From contig HG934468.1 in NCBI GenBank assembly GCA_000723505.1, forward strand, positions 838,798 to 902,797: a stretch of DNA of 64,000 bases. Direction: 5' to 3'. Positions 26,634 to 35,285 of this stretch are shown piece after piece (positions within the stretch are counted from its first letter, which is position 1; each line of letters opens with the position of its first letter). The notes beneath the pieces are model-generated. The model was not told the DNA's origin, did no database searches, and saw only the letters and a list, made by a program, of their open reading frames with translations. The DNA is from Mucinivorans hirudinis. Its GTDB lineage: Bacteria > Bacteroidota > Bacteroidia > Bacteroidales > Rikenellaceae. The translations under genes and the position numbers were made by a program.

Positions 26634-26852
26634 TTACTTGTAACGGAACGATATGCGACCTTTGGTCAAGTCATACGGAGACATCTCAACCTTAACCTTA
26701 TCGCCGGGCAATATCTTGATGTAGTGCATACGCATCTTGCCGGATATGTGCGCCGTGATAATGTGTCCGTTGTCTAACTCCACGCGGAACATTGCGTTTG
26801 ACAATGCCTCAATAACCGTTCCGTCTTTTTCAATTGCAGTCTGTTTTGCCAT
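26634..26852 (-). CDS. infA: Translation initiation factor IF-1
   Basis: 72 residues, the normal length. An OB-fold protein: [60 protein letters not shown]. It binds the A site during initiation. Placed between map and rpmJ, as in most Bacteroidetes. Confidence 0.98.
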   Translation of the reverse strand: MAKQTAIEKDGTVIEALSNAMFRVELDNGHIITAHISGKMRMHYIKILPGDKVKVEMSPYDLTKGRISFRYK

Positions 26853-26860
26853 CCTGATTA

Positions 26861-26937
26861 GTTTGTCGTTTGTCGTTTGTCGTTTGTCGTTCTACATCAT
26901 CCTTGGGACAACTAAACACTAAACCACCGACTAACAA
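26861..26937. repeat. GTTTGTC tandem heptamer, infA-map spacer
   Basis: Four perfect GTTTGTC copies in a row (26861-26888), then a region with GACAACTAAACACTAAACC and ACCGACTAACAA as a loose complement. Confidence 0.75.
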
Positions 26938-27695
26938 TTTTCGATATATTTGAAAGTTGAGAGGCAATCTACCCCAACGTCACTCATCGCGAAACACAAT
27001 TCAAAGTGAGCTGACGGACGGCGGTCTGCCGTGCGGACTGTCCATCCATCGCGCTCGAAAATAACGTTTCTACGTCCCGCATTAATCATCGGCTCTAAAC
27101 ATAACACCATCCCCTCCTGCAACTTTGCTCCGCTACCGCGCTTACCGTAGTTTGGCAGCTGCGGCTCTTCGTGCAAAGCGCGCCCTATCGCGTGTCCAAC
27201 CATCTCTCTCACTACCGAAAATCCGTGCCTCTGGCAATGTTCTTGCACCGCGTTGGAAATATCTCCTGTACGTTTTCCAACCCCTGCTGCTTCAATACCT
27301 TTATAAAGAGCCTCTTTTGTGATTCGTAAGAGCTCCATTGTCTCTTGCCCCACCTCCCCAAGGGGAAAAGTGTAAGCCGAATCACCATAAAAACCGTTCA
27401 TAAGTGTACCGCAATCTACCGATACAATATCACCATTTTTCAGAACATAACTCGAAGGCATACCGTGCACTACAACATCATTCACTGACGTACATAGTGT
27501 GTATGGGTAATCTCCGTAACCTTTGAATCCGGGCTGTGCTCCGTGGTCGCGAATAAACTCCTCGGCAATTTGGTCTAGTCGGGCAGTTGTAATCCCCTCC
27601 CTGACCCATCGGGCAATCTCGCCCAAGGTCTTGCTTACGAGCTCATTGCTTAAACGCATCAGCTCAATTTCCTCTTTAGTTTTCAAATTTATCAT
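26931..27695 (-). CDS. map: Type I methionine aminopeptidase
   Basis: 254 residues from ATG 27695 (MINLKTKEEIELMRLSNELV); the 15-codon upstream extension lies in the word-repeat spacer and is rejected. Metal ligands are seen in VSVDCGTLMNGFYGDSAYTF (two Asp), GHAIGRALHEEP (His) and MVLCLEPMI (Glu). The C-terminal Glu region is less clear. It removes initiator Met from nascent chains. Its place between secY and infA is conserved. Confidence 0.96.
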   Translation of the reverse strand: MINLKTKEEIELMRLSNELVSKTLGEIARWVREGITTARLDQIAEEFIRDHGAQPGFKGYGDYPYTLCTSVNDVVVHGMPSSYVLKNGDIVSVDCGTLMNGFYGDSAYTFPLGEVGQETMELLRITKEALYKGIEAAGVGKRTGDISNAVQEHCQRHGFSVVREMVGHAIGRALHEEPQLPNYGKRGSGAKLQEGMVLCLEPMINAGRRNVIFERDGWTVRTADRRPSAHFELCFAMSDVGVDCLSTFKYIENC

Positions 27696-27696
27696 A

Positions 27697-27806
27697 ATTT
27701 GTGATTTGTAATTTGTGATATTGTGATTTGTAGTTTGCAATTCTATTCCGAGATATACCCTTCAAAAATGACAATATCACAAATCACAGTATCACAACAT
27801 CACAAC
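27697..27806. repeat. GTGATTTGTA word-repeat hairpin, map-secY spacer
   Basis: TTTGTGATTTGTAATTTGTG with ATATTGTGATTTGTAGTTTG (left) versus CAATATCACAAATCACAGTA with TCACAACATCACAAC (right); the arms are largely complementary. Confidence 0.75.
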
Positions 27807-29132
27807 CTACCCTTGTCGTCCTTTAAGTTTGCCGTGTTTCATCAAGCCGTCGTAGTGGCGAAGAAGCAAGTGGCTCTCGATTTGTTGGAGAGTATCCAAT
27901 ACCACACCCACCAAAATCAACAGTGATGTACCACCGTAAAACATAGAGAACTGTTGGTCTATGCCGATTAGACGCGCAAAGACCGGAAGTATAGCGATAA
28001 GACCTAGAAATAACGACCCGGGTAGTGTTATTCTGGTCATAATTGTGTCTAGGTACGTTGCAGTAGCCTTACCGGGTTTGATACCGGGGACGAAACCGCC
28101 GTTACGCTTCATATCATCCGACATTTGATTGGTATTGATTGTAATAGCCGTATAAAAATAGGTAAACAATACTACCAAAATGAAGAATGTGAAATTGTAC
28201 CAAAAACCGTACATATTACTGAAAACTGCCGCAAAACCTTGGGTAGCCTCGAAGTTGCCTAACAACATCGGAAGCATCATAATCGCCTGAGCAAAAATAA
28301 TTGGCATAACGCCCGCAGCATTGATTTTCAATGGAATATACTGACGAACGCCTCCGTACTGTTTATTACCTACAATGCGTTTTGCATACTGCACAGGAAT
28401 TTTGCGAACTGCCTGAACCAAAGCGATAGCTGCCGCAAAGATAAGAAGCAGAAGCACAAGCTCAACGATAAGCATCACAAAACCACCGCCTGCGGTAGTA
28501 AAACGCGAGTTGATTTCGGCAATCAGCGCGTGTGGCAGACGAGCCACAATACCAATCATAATGATTAGCGAAACGCCGTTACCCAAACCTTTGTCAGTAA
28601 TCTTCTCACCGAGCCACATCACAAACATAGTGCCCGCGATAAGCACAATGGTAGCCATAAATGTAAAGAAGAAGCCCGAAAGCAGGAACGCCGAAGCAGG
28701 TAAGAGCTGGTGAAGACCTGCAAGGTAAGCAGGACCTTGAATTACGAGGATACCGATGGTCAAATAGCGTGTCCATTGGTTTATTTTGCGACGACCGCTC
28801 TCGCCCTCTTTTTGAAGTTTTTGGAAGTAAGGTACTACGATACCAAGGAGCTGGATAACGATACTTGCCGAGATATATGGCATAATACCAAGCGCGAAAA
28901 TCGACGCATTGGAGAATGCCCCACCCGAGAATATATCCAACAGACCCAACAGACCGTCGGAAGTCTTGTCCGCAAGTTGCGAATTTGCTCCCACAGCCTG
29001 AGGGTTGATACCGGGCAATACCACGAAACTTCCCAGACGATAAATAAGAAGAATACCCAACGTATACATAATGCGTTTACGAAGCTCTTCAATCTTAAAT
29101 ATGTTGCGGATTGTTTCTATAAATTTTTTCAT
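27807..29132 (-). CDS. secY: Preprotein translocase subunit SecY
   Basis: 441 residues with ten membrane helices. The plug/TM2 region FSGGAFSNASIFALGIMPYI and SASIVIQLLG are diagnostic, as is the TM10-cytosolic loop. Start MKKFIETIRNIFKIEELRKR. The channel of the Sec system in the inner membrane; it works with SecE/G and SecA, which are not in this window. Confidence 0.98.
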   Translation of the reverse strand: MKKFIETIRNIFKIEELRKRIMYTLGILLIYRLGSFVVLPGINPQAVGANSQLADKTSDGLLGLLDIFSGGAFSNASIFALGIMPYISASIVIQLLGIVVPYFQKLQKEGESGRRKINQWTRYLTIGILVIQGPAYLAGLHQLLPASAFLLSGFFFTFMATIVLIAGTMFVMWLGEKITDKGLGNGVSLIIMIGIVARLPHALIAEINSRFTTAGGGFVMLIVELVLLLLIFAAAIALVQAVRKIPVQYAKRIVGNKQYGGVRQYIPLKINAAGVMPIIFAQAIMMLPMLLGNFEATQGFAAVFSNMYGFWYNFTFFILVVLFTYFYTAITINTNQMSDDMKRNGGFVPGIKPGKATATYLDTIMTRITLPGSLFLGLIAILPVFARLIGIDQQFSMFYGGTSLLILVGVVLDTLQQIESHLLLRHYDGLMKHGKLKGRQG

Positions 29133-29147
29133 TGCCCTGAGCTATGT

Positions 29148-29591
29148 TTAGAGTTGTGTAGCAGTTCCGCCCGCAGCCTCAATGGCAGCAACAGCCGATT
29201 TGCTGAACTTGTTTACTGTTACATTGACCTTGGCAGTAAGTTTGCCGTCTCCCAACACCTTCACTATATCATTGCGACTGATAAGACCCGCAGCAATGAG
29301 TTGCTCGTTGTTAATTTCAGTGATACCCTTAGCTGCCAACGCCTCGATAGTAGAAAGGTTAATAGCCTTGTTCTCAATCTTGTTGATATTGGTGAAACCA
29401 TATTTAGGCAGACGACGGTGCAATGGCATCTGACCACCCTCGAAACCACGTTTGCGGCTGTAACCCGAACGCGACTGCGCACCCTTATGACCACGTGTAG
29501 ACGTGCCACCGTGACCCGAGCCCTGTCCGCGACCGATACGCTTCTGGTGATGCGTAGAGCCTGATGCTGATTTAAGATTACTTAAATTCAT
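29148..29591 (-). CDS. rplO: 50S ribosomal protein L15
   Basis: 147 residues. [20 protein letters not shown] starts the protein, followed by the Gly/Arg-rich rRNA-binding extension [20 protein letters not shown] and the globular part ending [13 protein letters not shown]. Ends 15 bases before secY. Confidence 0.98.
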   Translation of the reverse strand: MNLSNLKSASGSTHHQKRIGRGQGSGHGGTSTRGHKGAQSRSGYSRKRGFEGGQMPLHRRLPKYGFTNINKIENKAINLSTIEALAAKGITEINNEQLIAAGLISRNDIVKVLGDGKLTAKVNVTVNKFSKSAVAAIEAAGGTATQL

Positions 29592-29594
29592 ATT

Positions 29595-29666
29595 TTTAGT
29601 GAATTAAAAATTAAAAATTAGAAATGATAATTGTTGTGACCAATTTTCGTTTTCAATTTTCAATTT
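29595..29666. repeat. AATTAAAA word-repeat hairpin, rplO-rpmD spacer
   Basis: GAATTAAAAATTAAAAATTAG (left, minus one base of context) against TTCGTTTTCAATTTTCAATT (right): short, AT-rich, approximately complementary. Confidence 0.55.
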
Positions 29667-29844
29667 ATTCTGTTACTGTTTTTACTAAGTGTTTAACCTT
29701 CTCTACCATACCCATAATTTCGGGGGTAGCGTTGTGCTCAACGGTGCGACCGTTGCGGCGTAGTCCGAGTGCATCAAGGTTAGCCTTCTGACGAGCAGTG
29801 GCGCCGATGCGACTCTTGGTCTGTGTTATTTTGATAATTGCCAT
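29665..29844 (-). CDS. rpmD: 50S ribosomal protein L30
   Basis: 59 residues from ATG 29844 to TAA 29665: MAIIKITQTKSRIGATARQK, ANLDALGLRRNGRTVEHNAT, PEIMGMVEKVKHLVKTVTE. Family hallmarks are I-G-x3-(R/K)QKxxLxALGL and RxxxVxHxxTPxxxGM. Located between rpsE and rplO, the conserved spc order. Confidence 0.97.
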   Translation of the reverse strand: MAIIKITQTKSRIGATARQKANLDALGLRRNGRTVEHNATPEIMGMVEKVKHLVKTVTE

Positions 29845-29847
29845 CTC

Positions 29848-29950
29848 TTGAGTGATTTGTGATTTGTGATTTGTGATTCTTTGTTGTGGTGATTGAATTA
29901 CTCAAAAATTATTGAAGCAAATCACACATCACAACTTCACAATATCGCAA
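29848..29950. repeat. GTGATTT tandem and complement, rpmD-rpsE spacer
   Basis: GTGATTTGTGATTTGTGATT (29852-29871) is four tandem heptamers with its continuation; CAAATCACACATCACAACTT (right, about 29918-29937) is the complementary side. Confidence 0.78.
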
Positions 29951-29953
29951 AAA

Positions 29954-30466
29954 TTATCCATTAAATACTTTGCTTAGTGATACACCGCGTGTTTGGGCGA
30001 TAGTGTAAGCATCGCGCAATTCGGTAAGAGCCTTAACCGTAGCCTTCACCAAGTTGTGAGGGTTGGACGAGCCTTTGCTCTTTGCCAACACATTGTGAAT
30101 ACCAACGCTCTCCAACACAGCACGCATCGCACCACCGGCGATGACTCCTGTACCGGGAGCAGCCGGACGAAGCAATACCAATGAACCACCGAAGTGAGAC
30201 TCCTGTGCGTGAGGTATAGTGCCACCCAGAATAGGTACTTTAATCAGATTCTTCTTTGCATCCTCAACACCCTTTGAGATAGCAGTGGTTACTTCGGATG
30301 CTTTACCCAAACCGTAGCCAACCACACCATTCTCATTACCAACAACTACAATTGCCGAGAATGTGAAAGTACGACCACCCTTTGTTACCTTGGTTACGCG
30401 TTGGATGCTCACCAAACGGTCCTTAAGCTCGATGTCGCTTGTTCTAACTTTCTTTGTATTTTCCAT
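29954..30466 (-). CDS. rpsE: 30S ribosomal protein S5
   Basis: 170 residues. N-terminal double-stranded-RNA-binding-like domain [20 protein letters not shown], then [18 protein letters not shown] and the C-terminal domain [21 protein letters not shown] decoding-centre fidelity protein. Confidence 0.98.
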   Translation of the reverse strand: MENTKKVRTSDIELKDRLVSIQRVTKVTKGGRTFTFSAIVVVGNENGVVGYGLGKASEVTTAISKGVEDAKKNLIKVPILGGTIPHAQESHFGGSLVLLRPAAPGTGVIAGGAMRAVLESVGIHNVLAKSKGSSNPHNLVKATVKALTELRDAYTIAQTRGVSLSKVFNG

Positions 30467-30478
30467 TTTAGTGAGTCC

Positions 30479-30841
30479 TTAGAATTTCAGACCGCCCTCG
30501 CGAGCCGAATCTGCCAATTGTTTAACGCGTCCGTGGTAGAGGTAACCGTTACGGTCGAAAGCCACATTTGTAATGCCTTTTGCAAGAGCTTTTTCAGCTA
30601 TTGCCTTACCCACAACTGCCGCAACTTGTGTTTTATTCAAGCCCTTAACCTTCTCAACAATCTCTTTCTCAATAGATGAGGCTGAGCAAAGTGTTGCACC
30701 TGAAAGGTCGTCAATTAGTTGTGCATAGATAGATTTATTCGAACGAAATACCGAGAGACGTGGTTGTGCGGCTGTTCCGTTTACCACTTTGCGTACACGG
30801 CGTTTGATGCGTTCGCGTCTTGCTAATTTTGTTAGTGCCAT
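30479..30841 (-). CDS. rplR: 50S ribosomal protein L18
   Basis: 120 residues. [20 protein letters not shown] then [16 protein letters not shown]-terminal [26 protein letters not shown] region (split here only for description). Binds 5S rRNA. Twelve bases separate it from rpsE. Confidence 0.98.
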   Translation of the reverse strand: MALTKLARRERIKRRVRKVVNGTAAQPRLSVFRSNKSIYAQLIDDLSGATLCSASSIEKEIVEKVKGLNKTQVAAVVGKAIAEKALAKGITNVAFDRNGYLYHGRVKQLADSAREGGLKF

Positions 30842-30861
30842 TTTTCGTAAAGTGTTAAATG

Positions 30862-31416
30862 TTATTTACCCGCAGACTTACCTGCCTTACGACGAAGAAC
30901 CTCACCAACAAACTTAATACCTTTACCTTTGTACGGCTCGGGCTTACGAAGTGAGCGAATCTTTGCGGCAACTTGTCCGACAAGTTGTTTATCAATAGAT
31001 TTAAGAGTAAGAATAGGGTTCTGCTTCTTCTCAGTTACCGCAGTTGCGACAACTTCCTTAGGAATCAGAAGGTGAATATCGTGAGAATAACCGACATTCA
31101 TCTCAATAACTTGCCCCTTAACTTCACACTTGTAACCAACACCTACGAACTCCTGTTTGATTTCGTAACCTTCCGACACACCCTTCACCATATTGGCTAT
31201 CAACGCACGGTAGAGTCCGTGAAGCGAGCGGTGGCGTGGTTGGTCAGTTGGGCGGGTAATAGTAACAACATCACCCTCAACTGCTACGGCGATGTCGGCA
31301 TCTACCTTTTGGATCAACTCTCCAAGAGGTCCTTTAACACTAACCACATTGCCGCTACCAACTGTTACGGTAACGCCCTTGGGCAGGTTTACAGGTAATT
31401 TACCAATTCTTGACAT
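30862..31416 (-). CDS. rplF: 50S ribosomal protein L6
   Basis: 184 residues. [20 protein letters not shown] opens two L6 folds; [20 protein letters not shown] and the C-terminal [20 protein letters not shown] are signature segments. It binds helix 97 near the sarcin-ricin loop. Confidence 0.98.
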   Translation of the reverse strand: MSRIGKLPVNLPKGVTVTVGSGNVVSVKGPLGELIQKVDADIAVAVEGDVVTITRPTDQPRHRSLHGLYRALIANMVKGVSEGYEIKQEFVGVGYKCEVKGQVIEMNVGYSHDIHLLIPKEVVATAVTEKKQNPILTLKSIDKQLVGQVAAKIRSLRKPEPYKGKGIKFVGEVLRRKAGKSAGK

Positions 31417-31419
31417 AAT

Positions 31420-31531
31420 TTATTGTGATTTGTGATTGTGATTTGTGATTATTGTTGTAATGCGTGATTGTGTCTAAATTATTCTGAAATAGAGGCACAT
31501 CACCTATCACAACATCACATTATCACAGGAT
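31420..31531. repeat. GTGATTTGTGATT word-repeat hairpin, rplF-rpsH spacer
   Basis: TTGTGATTTGTGATTGTGAT and TTGTGATTATTGTTG (left) face CATCACCTATCACAACATCA with CATTATCACAGG (right), the longest spacer of this type in the operon. Confidence 0.75.
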
Positions 31532-31532
31532 A

Positions 31533-31931
31533 TTAATAAACATAACAAAGCACCTCACCACCAACACGCTGCGCAGCAGCCTCCTTGTTGGTCATAATGC
31601 CTTTCGAGGTTGTGAGAATAGCTATACCCAAGCCATTGAGCACACGCGGAATATTGTCCACGTTGGTGTAGTTACGCAAACCGGGACGCGAAACGCGTGT
31701 AAGGTTCTTGATAGCAGGGGTTTTTGTTACAGGGTGGTACTTCAGCGCGATTTTAATCGTCGCGAAACCCTTCTCATCTTTGTCGAACTTGTAAGCGAGA
31801 ATGTAACCCTGTTCGTGAAGAATGCGGGTGATCTCTTGCTTCATTTTCGACGCGGGAGCTTCAACCACTTTATGGTTGGCTTTCACCGCGTTCCTGATAC
31901 GTGTCAGGAAGTCTGCAATTGGGTCTGTCAT
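31533..31931 (-). CDS. rpsH: 30S ribosomal protein S8, first gene of this operon
   Basis: 132 residues: MTDPIADFLTRIRNAVKANH, then the C-terminal SRPGLRNYTNVDNIPRVLNG and GIMTNKEAAAQRVGGEVLCYVY. In nearly all bacteria rpsN (or rpsZ) precedes it; here none does, and a strong promoter lies 95-125 bases upstream. S8 represses its own operon in other bacteria through an mRNA mimic of helix 21. The 88-base leader was not resolved into that fold by eye. Confidence 0.97.
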   Translation of the reverse strand: MTDPIADFLTRIRNAVKANHKVVEAPASKMKQEITRILHEQGYILAYKFDKDEKGFATIKIALKYHPVTKTPAIKNLTRVSRPGLRNYTNVDNIPRVLNGLGIAILTTSKGIMTNKEAAAQRVGGEVLCYVY

Positions 31932-32025
31932 TTTTGTAAAATGAAAAATTATAATTTACTGCCTTTCAATGCAATACACACCATAAACATTAGTATAGGG
32001 TATAAAATATGCACACAAAGGACTG

Positions 32026-32056
32026 CAAAGTTACACATTTATATTTCAAAATCAAA
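32026..32056 (-). promoter_or_regulatory. Promoter of the rpsH-rplQ operon
   Basis: Minus strand TTTG (32056-32053), 19 bases and TAACTTTG (32033-32026). Predicted start near 32019, giving an 88-base leader to rpsH (31932-32019). It confirms that rpsH is the operon head here. Confidence 0.78.
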
Positions 32057-32092
32057 TTTTTATTCATTTTTTATTCAATATTGTGTTATGTT

Positions 32093-32236
32093 TTATGAGT
32101 TTCTCACACCAAGCACTCTTTTGCGCCACCCGACATAGTATAGAGGGATGTAATAGAGGATGATTACAAGCACATTACAACATAAGAAAACCTGATGCGC
32201 GGCACAAAAGAAGAAAGAAAAATATTTAACTAAAAA
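32093..32236 (-). pseudogene. Possible fragment of a lipid A-type acyltransferase (LpxL-like)
   Basis: The minus strand is open from about 32236 to TAA at 32093 and reads a hydrophobic run followed by VIILYYIPLYYVGWRKRV and LGVRNS. This resembles the N-terminal part of Bacteroidetes LpxL-like acyltransferases (YYVVxYRRKVVRKNL). There is no Met start and the frame stops after about 47 codons, so if real it is a decayed remnant. Assignment from a short motif only. Confidence 0.3.
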
Positions 32237-32266
32237 TCAACATATTAATCAATTTTGCAACTAAGT

Positions 32267-32296
32267 TTTGTATATGAAAAAAAAAACATACCTTTG
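32267..32296 (+). promoter_or_regulatory. Promoter of the epimerase/dehydratase gene
   Basis: TTTG (32267-32270), 18 bases and TACCTTTG (32289-32296). It lies inside the longer open frame that begins at 32268, which rules out that TTG start and points to ATG 32325. Confidence 0.75.
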
Positions 32297-32324
32297 CCGG
32301 TCAAATACAAATATAAAAATAAAA

Positions 32325-34226
32325 ATGAATTCTTTCGTGAAAATTGTTGAGAAAATTTCGCACGTGAAATACCTTAATAGGGGAATTATACTATCTCTGG
32401 ATGTCCTTTTTTCATTGTGTGGAACCATATTGGCATATATCTTCCTATCCTTGTGGGAAAAGGGCACTGCCATATCGAATTCGTTGAGCATACTGCTCTC
32501 TGTTTCGTTTTGCGTAAGCCTACTGGTTGTTCTCACATCGCGCATCTACAGAACCATCATACGGCACTCCACCTTGAGTGATTTGCCAAAAATTTTCTTT
32601 TTCGTTGTCGTAAAAACATTGATGCTGTACACTATGATGCTTGCCTTTAATATCATTAGCATCAATCTGATAACATACTTCGTAATACTTGACATCTTCT
32701 GCACATCGTTTTTGGTCATCGGCTATCGCGCCTTTACCATCACCATATACTATTCGCTCATTAATAATCTCCACAAAAGGAATCGCGCCCTCATATTCTC
32801 CACACAGGGTCAGGGACCATTACTGGGGGTACAACTCAGTCGAAACATCAACCCTTCTTATAGATTCGAGGGTTTTATTACCACCAACAAACATAAAGAC
32901 GGAGCCCTAATTTCAGGTAAAAGAGTATATTATTTTGATGAAAACAATTATAAAAAACTCAATGCCATAATTGAAAAAAACAACATCGACAGTATAATTT
33001 TCACATCCGCCAAACGGTTCGAAGACGAGAAAGAGCGTTTGGTAGAGTACTGTCTGGACAACAACATAAAAATGTTTCTCTACGGAGGAATGCAGACACT
33101 CACAGACGGTAAATTAGAACAACCCACCATCCATCCCGTGCAAATTGAAGACCTTCTAGAGAGGGATGAAATCACGATTGAAATAGACAAAATATCAGCT
33201 CAACTGAGCGACAAAGTAATTTTGGTGACCGGTGCTGCCGGCTCGATAGGACGCGAAATAGTGTTGCAATTAGCTAAATTCGATGTGCGACAGATTGTTC
33301 TTCTTGATAATGCCGAGACACCACTACACAATATTCAACTAGAGTTGGAGAAACTCCACCCGAAGGTCACTGCTCACTTCTGCTTGGGGGATGTGCGCTC
33401 GAAGGAGAGGATGAGATATGTCTTCGAAAGATTCCAGCCGCAGATTGTATTCCACGCAGCAGCATACAAACACGTACCGATGGTGGAGAGTAACCCGTGT
33501 GAGGGGGTGCTCGTAAATGTTTTTGGCACACTCAACGTTGCCAATCAGGCGATTGACCACAATGTCGAAAAATTTGTAATGGTATCGACCGATAAGGCTG
33601 TTAATCCCACAAATGTTATGGGAGCGACCAAACGGATTGCGGAAATGTGCGTGCAGAAATTGAACGGAACTTGCACAACAAAATTCATTACAACCCGTTT
33701 CGGAAATGTGCTGGGGAGTAACGGTTCGGTAATTCCGCTATTCAAGGAGCAGATTGCAGCCGGAGGTCCCCTTACGGTTACTCACCCCGAAATTGTGCGA
33801 TACTTTATGACAATACCCGAAGCTTGTCGGTTGGTTTTACAAGCAGGGGCAATGGGGAAAGGAGGGGAGATTTTCGTGTTCGATATGGGTGAGCAGGTGC
33901 GCATTGCAGACCTCGCACGCAAAATGATTCGACTTTCCGGACTTGAACCCGAACGAGACATCAAAATAGTATATACAGGTTTACGTCCCGGTGAAAAACT
34001 ATATGAAGAGTTGCTTTCGGACAAAGAGACGACCAGTGCAACTTCTCACTACAAAATCCGCATTACTCCCTCTGTGACAAACGACGATAAGGATTTCGAC
34101 AAGTTGATTCAGCAAATGATAGAGGCGGCAGAAAACATACAAATCAACGAAACAGTGAAAACTATGAAGACACTTGCGCCCGAGTTCAAGAGTAATAATT
34201 CGGCGTTTGCGGCGTTCGACAAGTAA
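32325..34226 (+). CDS. CapD/WbpM-type nucleoside-diphosphate-sugar epimerase/dehydratase
   Basis: 633 residues from ATG 32325. Four N-terminal membrane helices (about 20-140) are followed by a nucleotide-binding-like segment and a short-chain dehydrogenase fold: VTGAAGSIGREIVLQLAKFD (about 285-304, NAD), DVRSKERM, HAAAYKHVPMVESNPCEG and VSTDKAVNPTNVMGATKR. In the last the catalytic Tyr is Met (MGATK), as in inverting 4,6-dehydratases of the WbpM/FlaA1 group. It makes a keto-deoxy sugar nucleotide for surface polysaccharide at the inner membrane. The following deacetylase gene may share the pathway. Confidence 0.92.
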   Translation: MNSFVKIVEKISHVKYLNRGIILSLDVLFSLCGTILAYIFLSLWEKGTAISNSLSILLSVSFCVSLLVVLTSRIYRTIIRHSTLSDLPKIFFFVVVKTLMLYTMMLAFNIISINLITYFVILDIFCTSFLVIGYRAFTITIYYSLINNLHKRNRALIFSTQGQGPLLGVQLSRNINPSYRFEGFITTNKHKDGALISGKRVYYFDENNYKKLNAIIEKNNIDSIIFTSAKRFEDEKERLVEYCLDNNIKMFLYGGMQTLTDGKLEQPTIHPVQIEDLLERDEITIEIDKISAQLSDKVILVTGAAGSIGREIVLQLAKFDVRQIVLLDNAETPLHNIQLELEKLHPKVTAHFCLGDVRSKERMRYVFERFQPQIVFHAAAYKHVPMVESNPCEGVLVNVFGTLNVANQAIDHNVEKFVMVSTDKAVNPTNVMGATKRIAEMCVQKLNGTCTTKFITTRFGNVLGSNGSVIPLFKEQIAAGGPLTVTHPEIVRYFMTIPEACRLVLQAGAMGKGGEIFVFDMGEQVRIADLARKMIRLSGLEPERDIKIVYTGLRPGEKLYEELLSDKETTSATSHYKIRITPSVTNDDKDFDKLIQQMIEAAENIQINETVKTMKTLAPEFKSNNSAFAAFDK

Positions 34227-34363
34227 GCAAGTAAGCGAGAGGTGAAAAATTGTTAATAGGGGGCTCGTGAAAATTAGGAGTTGTTTAAGTTCTATTTTTG
34301 GAATTTTCAGAAGCCCCACCAATAAAATTTTTCACTGCTAAAGTTCTCATTTTTGATTTCCAT

Positions 34364-35146
34364 ATGGTTTGTTTAAGTTTTGATATAGAAGAATTTGATG
34401 CGCCACGCGAGTGGGGGATGCCGATTGCATTTGAGAGGCAGTTGGATATTTCCGCAACGGGGACAAATGCTATTTTGGCTATTTTAGAGGGGTTTGGCGT
34501 GCGGGCAACATTCTTTTGTACGGCAAATTTTGCAGAGCATCGCCCGCGGCTGATTAAGCGCATCGCCGCAGCAGGACACGAGATTGCTTCGCACTCGTAT
34601 TATCACTCAAAATTTTCGCAAGGCGATTTGCTCGCTTCGCGCCTGAAGCTTCAGGAGATTTCGGGCTGTCAGGTTGTCGGCTACCGGTCGCCGAGAATGG
34701 GGGCGGTGGATTATGCAGAGTTGGAAAAAGCAGGGTATAAATACGATTCGTCGATAAATCCCACATACTTACCCGGGCGGTATAACAACTCATCAAAACC
34801 TTACACTATATATAACGTGGGTGGACTCCGGGAGATTCCAAGTTCGGTGTCGCCATTGTTGTCAAATTGGGGGCGAATTCCGCTATTTTGGCTTGCCATT
34901 CATAATCTACCTCTGGGCGTATACAAATTTTTGGCAGACAGATGTTATCATAAGAGCGGATTTCTGAATATATATTCTCATCCTTGGGAATACACCGAGG
35001 AGCTAAAGGATTTTCGTCCACCATTTTATGTGGCTCGTAACTCCGGTGCAAGGATGATTTACAGAATGAGTTCGCTGATTGCTCACTTCAAAGAGAAGGG
35101 TCATCGCTTCGGTACACTGTCGGAGTTGATTGACGAGAGACACTGA
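34364..35146 (+). CDS. Polysaccharide deacetylase family protein (NodB-like)
   Basis: 260 residues from ATG 34364 (MVCLSFDIEEFDAPREWGMP). The frame extends upstream to a TTG, but the MVCLSFDIE start fits the family. The metal/catalytic motifs are SFDIEEFD (motif 1), GHEIASHSYYHSKF (motif 2, two His) and GYRSPR (motif 3). HPWEY near the C-terminus is motif 5. It belongs to the DUF3473-type XrtA-linked or exopolysaccharide deacetylases, removing N- or O-acetyl groups. No signal peptide is seen, so the site of action is unclear. Confidence 0.88.
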   Translation: MVCLSFDIEEFDAPREWGMPIAFERQLDISATGTNAILAILEGFGVRATFFCTANFAEHRPRLIKRIAAAGHEIASHSYYHSKFSQGDLLASRLKLQEISGCQVVGYRSPRMGAVDYAELEKAGYKYDSSINPTYLPGRYNNSSKPYTIYNVGGLREIPSSVSPLLSNWGRIPLFWLAIHNLPLGVYKFLADRCYHKSGFLNIYSHPWEYTEELKDFRPPFYVARNSGARMIYRMSSLIAHFKEKGHRFGTLSELIDERH

Positions 35147-35285
35147 CAATTTGTCAGTTTTTTCTTTTTTGGCATAATATTTGAAAGATGGGGGTGAGGA
35201 GACCAAGGCGACTCAGAGGGCATCCCCAACGCCCCGTAGTGCCCCTTCACTCTCGCAAACAAATCACAATAAAATGATTAAGAAT

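Noticed and set aside
28710-29564. 284-codon plus-strand frame opposite secY and rplO
   Set aside because: It overlaps two certain genes over its whole length and has no promoter or motif.
23460-31531. Spacer repeats as a CRISPR array
   Set aside because: The words are 7-10 bases, tandem without unique spacers, AT-rich and located between ribosomal genes; no cas gene is present.
32268-32324. Upstream TTG start for the CapD-type gene
   Set aside because: The -7 element TACCTTTG lies inside this extension, so the mRNA starts downstream of it.
35150-35285. CIRCE or another heat-shock operator before groES
   Set aside because: No TTAGCACTC-N9-GAGTGCTAA-like palindrome and no clear promoter of the usual spacing were found in this leader.
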